Shown here: one piece after another, positions 55,701 through 64,000 of the stretch
Position numbering within the stretch: position 1 is the stretch's first letter
How the letters are laid out: each line of letters opens with the position of its first letter
Assembly (NCBI RefSeq): GCF_950295315.1
Contig: NC_080172.1
Span: forward strand, 110,956,353-111,020,352
From: Erinaceus europaeus
Lineage: Eukaryota; Chordata; Mammalia; Eulipotyphla; Erinaceidae
Length of the DNA: 64,000 bases
Direction: 5' to 3'
The notes under the pieces: generated by a model
Database searches by the model: none
What the model saw: only the letters and a program-made list of their open reading frames with translations
Told to the model about the DNA's origin: nothing
Program-made: the position numbers and the translations under genes

Positions 55701-56044
55701 ATCACTGAGATAGTACTGAGTTAGTAGATTTAGATTTGAATTGACTAATATAGGTAACATTTTTATTTCAGTATTTGGAGTGTTTATCCAAGTACATAAA
55801 CTGCAGCTTCTATCCTGTGAGTCCACTGTTCTACCAGACAGCTATTTCCCAGCTGCCAGGACTGCTGATTAAGCTTGTCATCATTCACCCTGCTGTTTAA
55901 GCCCTGAACTCACCTTCCTCTACTTTCCACATAGGAACAACCAATGATGTTGTTTACCCCTTTTTTAGGAAACAGTTTAGTTGTTTCCTAAGTCTGTGTA
56001 TGCTAAAATTGTAATACTTCATGACAAATTATCGTGCTTGGCTT

Positions 56045-56160
56045 GAGGTTCAATAGCATCATGGTTATGCAAAGAGACATTCAGGCTGAGGCTCCAAAGT
56101 CCCAGGTTCAATCCCAGCCACCAATATAAACCAGAGTAGAGAAGTGCTTGGGTTGCACAA
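56045..56160 (+). mobile_element. Second-type tRNA-derived SINE, plus strand
   Basis: 'atcatggttatgcaaagaga' head, B-box-like GGTTCAATCCC and 'accagagtagagaagtgctt' end; the A tail is degraded. Confidence 0.7.
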
Positions 56161-56519
56161 TGACTCAAGATTCTCCAGTCTGTACAGCCTTGGAGACAGG
56201 AGGCTGGAAGGATGGGCCATCTTCAGTCACTGAGAGGAAAACCCTGTAATATGTGCTGTAGTACTGCCTCCTGCTGGCAGTTTAGAGAGATCAAACATGG
56301 GAATGACAAAAAGACTTTTTTTTTTCAATATTTCTGGGAAAAAATCTGGTATGTATACAAGAAGAAAACAAATATTTGTGTGGAAAATATATAAATATTG
56401 GAATTCAGAAATCTTAACAATAAGAAAGTTTACTCACAGAATGCATACACATATTTTATAAATGTTGACACTGGTTTTGTGTATCATATGAAGAGAAGCA
56501 TGAGCATTAATTTTTCATA

Positions 56520-57850
56520 GATTCAAGGAGACAGTTGTACCCCTATATTCACAGCTGCCATCCTAACACTCCAGCTGTGGAGAGAGACCCGAAATGCCGA
56601 TGCACAGAAGATTGGATAAAAAAAAATTAGGGGACTCCAGGGAGGAATACGCTACAGTTTGAAAGGATGATACTGGGTCCTTTAGGACCAATGGAGCTAG
56701 GGGTGATTGTGCTCAGTGAAGAGAGTAAGGAGGTGACAGACTGGAGAGTTTCTGTCATACATGGAATAGAGTATTAAAGCACGGGGACTCCCCCTCATAC
56801 TCGTCACAGGAATGGAGCTGGTTTTGTAAGAATTATGACATCTATTGCTAGGGATGGGGCCACTGAATTTTGACAGTGGGGTGTCATGGAATATGCCCCC
56901 AAAATATTATCTCACCTATTATATTCTTAGAGTATTTTATATTATCAGAACATTATTCAACTCTGGTTTTGGTGCCGCTGGTATTAAACTTGGAACATGT
57001 GGTATCTCAGGCATCAAAATGGTTTTGCATAACTATGGCCCTATCTCTCCAGTCCTCCATCTATACTTGTAATCTTGTAAACTATTACTAAATCTCTAAT
57101 GAAAACATTAAAATTTCTATTTGAAATAGAGAAAATTCTTTTCAAAAGAACTATAAGTGACAGTTGTCTGCGTTAAGTTATCTTATGATCAGTGAAATGC
57201 TGAGCTGGCAGGGAGCTGATGTCCCTTAAATACCACACATTGGAGAACTAATCATTACATAAAACCCTTTTAGTTTTCAGGCCACATTTAGGTGACACAA
57301 TGATTGACCTGAGGGTACAGATTTCTGATGTTGTTCCTGGGATGTGAACACAGACAAAGCTGCTTCCATGACACAGCATCCCCACCTGAGTAGACATGTC
57401 TACATCTCAAGAACCTGCCCTGACACACCATTACCCCCCAAGCCCTCTCAGACTGGGGGTTCACTAAATGTTGTAAATTTGGGGAGTTGTAGCCCCATGT
57501 CTCCTGCATCAATGGTTGTTAGCTCATTTATCAGTTCACAAGAAGGATCCACACTACCATCCTCTAAAAGACAGCCAATAATATACTTAAGCTTGTCATT
57601 TATTGAAGGGACAAGAGAAAGAAAGAATGGCAGAGAGGGGTTGGAGGAGGTTCCTTTGGGTGCTGTTACATGGTGCTGGAAAAGGCCAGAGATGGGGGTG
57701 AGACTGCTTTGTAGACACCAATCTTCATGGAATGAAAACATTTACACATGTGCCCACAACTGTAGTGTAAATCATCACGGCCTGCCAAATGAAGATGATA
57801 GCAGTGAGCATAACTGAATAACATTTAAAGGTGAGAGGTATACAACACCT
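56520..57850. other. Duplicated segments epsilon and beta, copy 3
   Basis: 56520-56830 matches 48840-49630 in blocks and 56830-57850 matches 49630-50700 and 19495-20790. The SINE empty site near 57815 reads 'tgaataacatttaaag'. No gene recognised. Confidence 0.7.
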
Positions 57851-57859
57851 CACCCCACA

Positions 57860-58110
57860 CCACTATGGATCAAAATGCTTTATAGAGTCCAGATAGTGGA
57901 CGGTCTGGATTCTGTCATTGCTGCTCTCCTGCACATGGGCATTGGCAGGTGGATCCCTAACCTCACCCTATTCCTCTTTGCCTAGGAGGAACGAGGGCTC
58001 TGAAGAGGCGGAGGTTACAGACACATTGGTGAAGTCATCTGCCAAGGGAGTTCAAGATGGGGTCATACTAGCATATACAGCTTGGTGGTGAAAGGCACCA
58101 GGGCAAAATA
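57860..58110 (-). mobile_element. Ancient L1 3' UTR remnant, minus strand
   Basis: Weak but ordered resemblance to the L1-B 3' UTR on the minus strand ('ggtctggattctgtcattgc', 'cacatgggcattggcaggt', 'cacattggtgaagtcatctg'). Confidence 0.5.
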
Positions 58111-60240
58111 AAATGTTGAATAAACAGGAAACAAATAGTAGGAAAGATCACATTAGAATAGGAATTTGGGGGTAGAAAGATGCTAGAAGGTCTACTTTAG
58201 ATCTGCCCCTATGGGTACATGACATGAACATTTTTTCATTGAGCTTCATGGCTAATATGGAGGCAGAGTAAAAACACTGGGATGATGGTGTCAGAGTTGA
58301 GAATAGGACTAGAAAGCTAGGGCAGACATTGGCTCCCAAATGTAAAGAAAATATATAAACACAATGAACTATCTACAATGTCCACCTGACCAGGGCCCAT
58401 ATATATTCATATTTATAGCACAGGAGCCTGTGTAACCTCTGAGTCCCTGTCAAACTGAACTCACAATCCAGGGTAACAGCTGGGAACATTCTAGGCTGCA
58501 TGTATTTCAGGTTGAGTTTTCCTTGAGTAGCAGATAGGATGACCGAGTTCCCATTCAGAAAGTGTGGCAGTCTCTAGCATTGCTAGTTCATTGTGAGGAC
58601 AAGGTTGAAGAAGCTTACATAAAAAGGCTTATGATTCCTTCCTATATAAAATGAACATTAATGTTGGACCAAGGTGTCTCTTAGAGGTCCAAGTCCATTA
58701 TATCCAAGGATTCCCAGATTAGGGCCCCAGGGGATGGCTTACTCAAAAACGTCATCACTGAGTGAGCTAGTCTGTTGCCCTTACCCAGCTTTGTAGTCCC
58801 CTCTGCATCTGAAAAGCTCAGGCTTTCTCCCAGCAGTTAAAGCATTCAGTGTCATTTACCGTATTCAAAATTGTATTAGGATTATGGAATCTGGATTTAC
58901 CCTAGGGAGGAAATAGACCTAGGATTACAATGGGGTTTAAGCTAACCTTGAGTTTTACTGCACTGACTTGTGTGATGATTCTAATAAAATTTGGTATAGA
59001 GAAAACAACTGTCCTTTAGTTGATATATATACATATCAACATATATATATGACTGTGTATCTCTTGCATAATTGTAGACAGTGATTATTCAGGAGTGATA
59101 ATAACACAGATGCTACCAAAGATATTAAGACCTATATCTTACTTTCATTGTGTAGCTAGTTGAGGAGATAGACTGAGGGGGAGTGAAGTAGGCTGTATGT
59201 ATGTGTCTAGGCCTAAGCAGTGAATCCTTGAGTAGACAATCTGTGGAGCACTCATAGGCCATTCTCCTATACTGCCAAGCTGTTTAGGTCTCAGTCTAAT
59301 AATAGAGAACTACTAAGCACTTTTCCTCTGAGATATGTATGTGTCTCTACCTTATGGACACGTGTATACATGTGCCCCCTAGGTACAAGCCTATATCTAG
59401 GGTCTGCAATGTGGTTAGTGCACCATCTGAAATGGAACTAGGTAGTTCCTTGTGCTAAGGAAGGTCTCACCAAACTGTTGCAGTTGAAAGGTTGAAATCT
59501 CAGGCTTGGTGTCTCTGGCTATAATCCAAAGGCAAAAGTCAGTGGCAGTGGGCATGGTGGCACTTGTTCTGTTCTTTAAATTGGGGTCAGCAGAGGCAGT
59601 TTAACCTTGTAAGGGATCAAGAGGAGAGCAAAGTTTCAGGGGTTCAGGACTGAGTTTGACATGGATCTTAAGAGACTGGGAAGCATTTCTTGCAATCTCA
59701 GACAGAGTTACAGACAGCAATAGTTCATTTTTATTATCATCAAATTAGTTGAGAGCTTGGTTTACTTTCAAAATTCTCATAATCTATTTGAACTCACTGT
59801 GTCATATAATGTTATATGTCATGTAATGGTATCTACTAATAACTACATCTTAGCTACTGGCAGATCCCAATGATTCTGATCTATCTGCTGTAAGGTTGTA
59901 GATAACTTTGTATCCAAAATATTTGTTAGAATTGTTCAACCATTTAAGACAGGTGTGAGGATTACTGTTGTTCAGAAATTTGAAGCACTAAGTGCTTAAA
60001 ATAATATATTTGATATGCAGAACTCAACTCTAGGCAGCTAAGGATCTTGAAACATTCAACCTGATTTTCCCGTAACATACTGAACGGCTGGTGATTTATA
60101 CGACTGTAAGTTAAGAGGAGTATAGTTTCACACCATTCCCACCATCAAAGTTCTGTGTCCTCACCTTCATACCCCTATGGCTGATGACTGCCTTTATTTT
60201 TTTTTCATGTTTATAGGAGAGATGAAGGTAGAAAAATGAA
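58111..60240. other. Intergenic; 59000-59815 is the PRAME-downstream duplicated segment
   Basis: 58111-58980 shows nothing I recognise. 59000-59520 matches 11590-12110, and 59432-59815 (segment gamma) matches 21665-22098. A short (TA)n-like stretch lies near 59020-59050. This is the 3' flank of PRAME-like copy 2. Confidence 0.6.
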
Positions 60241-60535
60241 CAAGACAAGAGAGAAACTGCATTGAGATCCATTTTATTTCTCAACACTTCATAAAATATA
60301 TAAAAGGCAAAACCTCCCATATCAATGTTAACCTAAATTGGAGCCTCACATTTGTTACAACTATTTACAATACTTGTAAATCTGATTCTATGAGAAAAAT
60401 GCCCATTTAGTGCCATCATATTTCAGATTCAAATGCATTCTCTGCAGGTGAGCACTGAGCTGGGTTTCCTTGGCTTATGGATCACATGGATATGGTGACT
60501 GAAGCAGGGTGTATGTGCACTGAGGAGCCAAATTC

Positions 60536-62762
60536 CTAGATGTCACATCCAATGATTCTAAAAGACAGCTTTTCATAATGATGTAAACAAGAAAAGTGGG
60601 GTATAAACATACGCTCCCAGTGTTTGAAGACCTTCTGAGCACAGTATGAGCATTGACAACAGCTCACCATAATGGACCTGGAGTATCTAAGATCCTGGAG
60701 AATCTTTGAGATCTGAGTACAAAACAAGTCAAATGTCACAGACTGCAGAATTCCTTGGCTACTGAAACTCTCCAGAGGGGCAGGAAACAGCTGAAGAGAC
60801 AAATGCTGCAGCCCTGAAGTGCAGTGCAGCAGCTTCTCCAGGGTGGCCATGGACAGACGGTTCCCATGCAGGTTGAGGGAGCTGAGCTGGGAGCAGATGC
60901 TCAGGGCAGGGAGCAGGGCCTCAAGCTGGGGGTCCTGGAGGCCACACAGACTCAGGTCCAAGTCCTGGAGGGTGGCTGCATTTAACTCTAATAGAGCTTG
61001 CAGGGGCTCACTGACAGAGGTCACAGGGACATCTCTCAGACACAGTTCCTTCAGCTGATGGATGTGTGGGCTCTGGAACAGGTGAGTCAAGTCTCCTTCT
61101 GTTAACGTGCAGTTAGTGACTGAGATGACCTCCAGCTGGTTTTGAATATTCCTGAGCAGAGAGAGGCAGATTAGGATGGAGATTGGATTCAGCAAAAGTG
61201 TGAAAATTAAGAATGAGGTGATGATACATCAAGGCTCATGGTTAATCTAAAACTGAAGGAATCCAATGCTGTTTAAAGCTAAACTCTTTCTTTTCAGTGT
61301 TCACATGAATCTTTGATTGAATCTTGCTATTTCTAAAATGCATTTCTTCAAATTCAGGCAGATATATGCATACTTTTCTCATTGTTCTTTCTTTCTCTGT
61401 GTCTTTATAAATGCATGAAAACTGTAGTACATAGTAAGACATACTCTAAAAGGTCTCCCATTCTAACGAAAAGTGTTGGCACCAATGGCAGCAATACTGG
61501 ATCCAAATAAAACTACTCTCAGTCAACTTTCATCAGACCCTCATTGAACAGTAGCTGCACCATTACTGATCTGAGTGAGAAGGCTGGGAATCTTGTCACA
61601 GAACAGAGCGAGGCAGGATCCCACAGAAACTTCTGGTCCTGCCAGTCTCCAGGGCCTCCCTGACATATCTCATTCCTCAGCTGAAGCCTCTTTAGTAGCG
61701 TCTCCACACTTGCACTGGCTGTGTATTCACAATCCTGCCTGGTCACACCTTGCAGTTCAGGAAGTTGGAGGCATTGTGTGGGATCTCTTCTTCACAGTCC
61801 CCTTCCCTAATAGTTGTCTAGTCATCTAAGAGACCTCTTCAGACCTGAACCTGAGAACCAAACACACTCACTAGGCTGGATATTCCACCAAGCATCTGAG
61901 CAAGGTATTCCTTCCATAACTCTGTGAAACTAGGTCCTCAGCTTCTCATGGTTAAAGTCTGATGGAATATTTACGATGAGAGAGATGTGTTAGAATGGAA
62001 CAGTGTAGTGCTTAAGTAAAATGGCTTTCATTCCTGAGTCACCATGTTCTCAGGTTTAATCTCCAGGAGTATCCTAAACTAGTCTTTAGAGACAAACAGA
62101 CAAATAACAATAATCAGTGATAATAGAATTGAGAAGCAAGGAACTTGAGACCCAATGTCTCAGATACTCTGCCAGGGACACAACCCTACCTGAGTAGCTG
62201 GTCCAGATGGCCCTGGAGGAAGGAGACAGATTCCAAGTACAGCTCTTGAAGATGAAGTAGCTGGAGGATCTTTGATGTGAATTCAAAGATGAGATGATTC
62301 TGGTTCTCCAACTCGTTTGATGGGACTCCCTCAAGTATGATGATCTCCAGACAGAGTCTACTGAGGTTTTTCATCCTGCCCAGAAATTGCCCAAACTTCT
62401 ATAGGTTTGAGATTGTCCAGGTGCAATTTACTTGCAACTCCTGCACATCAGGGAATGAGATGGTATGCAAAAGCTTGACATTCTTTCTGCTCAGTGAATA
62501 TATTGTCACTGTCTTACAACAAAGGTGCACTCCCTTTCTCTTCTTGATCCAGTTCAGTAGGTAGGATAATATATTATTTCTGTGTCTCCCATCAAGGTAG
62601 AGGTCTACACACACCTCCAAGCAGGGTCTGGCATTCTCGTTCCTTGAAAGTCCCTCAGCCTCTAGTTGTTTCCTTAGTGAGCACACTGGGAAGTAGTCTC
62701 CAGTCCACACACTCCAGAACTTCTCTCCTGTGGACTGTAAATCCAACACCTGCAGCTTACAA
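60536..62762 (-). pseudogene. PRAME-family copy 2, nearly intact, one nonsense codon
   Basis: Two exons are visible on the minus strand. Exon B, 62762-62190 (191 codons), begins LQVLDLQSTGEKFW after an AG acceptor and ends FLQGHLDQLLR before CAG|GTAGGG. It carries one in-frame TAG at 62401-62399, after VNCTWTISNL. Exon C, 61151-60536, is open: it encodes leucine-rich repeats (LKELCLRDVPVTSVSE, LQDLDLSLCGLQDPQLEAL, LSSLNLHGNRLSMATLEKLL) and ends in a Cys-rich tail. Exon A should lie beyond the right edge. PRAME proteins are germline-expressed LRR proteins, some of them ubiquitin-ligase receptors or transcriptional repressors. If the TAG is fixed the product is truncated before the LRR domain; one base separates it from an open frame, so a polymorphism is possible. 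Confidence 0.85.
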
Positions 62763-63471
62763 CCGCTTTAGGGAAAACGGGGCATTGATGAAGATAAAAA
62801 CCATGAACATAGGTTTTTGACCCAGAATGCAGGCAGTGGCCAGGTTCAGACTGACCAAGTCTTTGATTCCCTCCCATTTCAGACAACTTCTTCTTTCTAC
62901 CCACTTCTTCTGACTTTCTTTATCTAATTCCCACATTTCATAATTAGTTTAGACTAAACTGAGAAAATGAAAACTGTGGAATTTTATTCCATGGCAAATG
63001 CATTAAACTCAAGTTAGAAATTAGAATACACCAATTTCCTTGTGCTCTCTTTTGATCTGTGTGGCCTCCCATTGTGTAGCTGGGGGAATGTGAATTCAGG
63101 ACCTTCTGTGCTGGTGGATGCTGCCTACTCTATTTAAACAAAGATTTCAACAAAGAGGGCAAAAATAATAGTGTAACTGTTATGCAAAAAGACTCTGATT
63201 CTCAAGGTGTCAAGGTCCAGCTTCAATCCTCTACAAAAAAATATGTCAGGGGGCAAAAAAAAAATTAAAAAAGAAAAAAAATTAGTGTGTAGTACATTGG
63301 TCTGAGTATATATTCTATAAATCTAAGAACATCAGACTTCAAAATGGTAATCAGATTGAATTTAACAGTGGGCTCAAATTGTTAACATATTTCTAATAAT
63401 GACTTGTTCTTTGAAATATTGACTCTCTTAAAAACTTAGACCAGTATTTTCCTTGGGGGTCTCAACTGTTG
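62763..63471. other. PRAME copy 2 intron with SINE and old L1 remnant
   Basis: 62763-63140 is colinear with the intron of pseudogene 1 (15281-15411 and 17154-17420). A second-type SINE lies at about 63150-63290. 63300-63470 distantly resembles L1-B 3' UTR ('gactctcttaaaaacttagacc'). Confidence 0.6.
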
Positions 63472-64000
63472 TTTCATAGCAGCACAATTCATAATAGCTA
63501 AAACCTGGAAGCAACCCAGGTGCCCAACAACAGATGAGTGGCCGAGAAAGCTGTGGTATCTATACACAATGGAATACTATGCAGCTATCAAGAACAATGA
63601 ACCCACCTTCTCTGACCCATCTTGGACAGAGATAGAAGGAATTATGTTAAGTGAACTAAGTCAGAATGATAAAGATGAGTATGGGATGATCCCACTCATC
63701 AACAGAAGCTGACTTGGAAGATCTGAAAGGGAAACTAAAAGCAGGACCTGATCAAATTGTAAGTAGGGCACCAAAGTAAAAACCCAGTAGTGAGGGGTAG
63801 ACATGTAGCTTCCTGGGCCAGTGGGGGGTGGGAGTGGGATGGAGGGATGGGTCACAGTCCTTTGGTGGTGGGAATGGTGTTTATGTACACTCCTAGCAAA
63901 ATGTAGACATATAAATCAATAGTTAATTAATATGAGAGGGGGAAATCAATTGTATGTCTCAAAGTTTCTCAAAAGACAAACTGAATCTTTTTAATATATA
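63472..64000 (+). mobile_element. L1-B 3' region, plus strand, cut by the window edge
   Basis: ORF2 C-terminal end (peptides such as [17 protein letters not shown] and NNEPTFSDPSWTEIEGIMLS) followed by the start of the L1-B 3' UTR. It continues past 64000. It starts abruptly at about 63472, so it is 5'-truncated. Confidence 0.85.

Noticed and set aside
57344..57817. 157-codon plus-strand frame in segment beta copy 3
   Set aside because: Not maintained in the other two copies of the segment, which carry stops and indels in this frame; no domain recognised.
59015..59055. Short (TA)n-like palindromic stretch
   Set aside because: Ordinary simple sequence in AT-rich DNA; nothing supports a functional role.

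Overview
The window looks like a mammalian, probably hedgehog (Erinaceidae), genomic region. It is AT-rich, carries no compact operon-like gene layout, and is packed with LINE-1 copies, tRNA-derived SINEs of the type I associate with Erinaceus, endogenous retroviruses (ERVs) and two PRAME-family (leucine-rich-repeat) gene copies. The species call rests on remembered SINE and L1 appearance and is moderately confident; the mammalian call is firm.

Layout. 1-6271: 3' two-thirds of a betaretrovirus-like provirus (ERV-1: dUTPase-protease, pol, env, a 3' terminal ORF and a 1,044-bp LTR) sitting in a minus-strand L1. 6272-11571: two L1 copies back to back, with a nested fragment. 11572-18245: downstream region and three exons of a broken PRAME-like gene (minus strand), with a solo LTR inside its last exon and a twin-primed L1 inside an intron. 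18513-22098: a shortened L1, then tandemly duplicated non-coding segments with SINEs. 22099-31785: minus-strand L1 copies holding a truncated ERV-2-type provirus (26971-29270). 31786-33579: intergenic DNA with SINEs. 33580-48052: one full-length minus-strand L1 with a 17-bp target duplication, carrying an apparent 3' transduction, a nested L1 fragment and a complete provirus (ERV-2, 38575-46288, 472-bp LTRs, 6-bp target duplication). 48053-60240: duplicated non-coding segments, old L1 pieces and SINEs. 60536-62762: a second PRAME-like copy (minus strand) with one nonsense codon. 63472-64000: start of another L1 fragment.

Two L1 lineages are distinguished here. 'L1-A' has a short 3' UTR ending near 'ccaataaagaaat'. 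'L1-B' has a 3' UTR of about 1.3 kb ending near 'ttaatcctttcttaaataaa'.

Most notable content. ERV-1 resembles the mouse-mammary-tumour-virus (MMTV) branch of betaretroviruses. Its env ORF is fully open and begins with a long arginine-rich signal peptide. An ORF inside the 3' LTR has the layout of a superantigen (Sag): type II membrane topology, N-glycosylation sites and a basic cleavage-like cluster; it lacks the C-terminal part. ERV-2 resembles intracisternal A-particle elements: Gag starts with a hydrophobic membrane-targeting segment, env is absent, and a 1.8-kb non-coding region holds a perfect 16-bp hairpin shared with the truncated copy. Each ERV pol is broken by one visible in-frame stop. 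Segments found in up to three copies in the same order suggest a decaying PRAME tandem array, two of whose expected gene copies have been lost next to L1 insertions.
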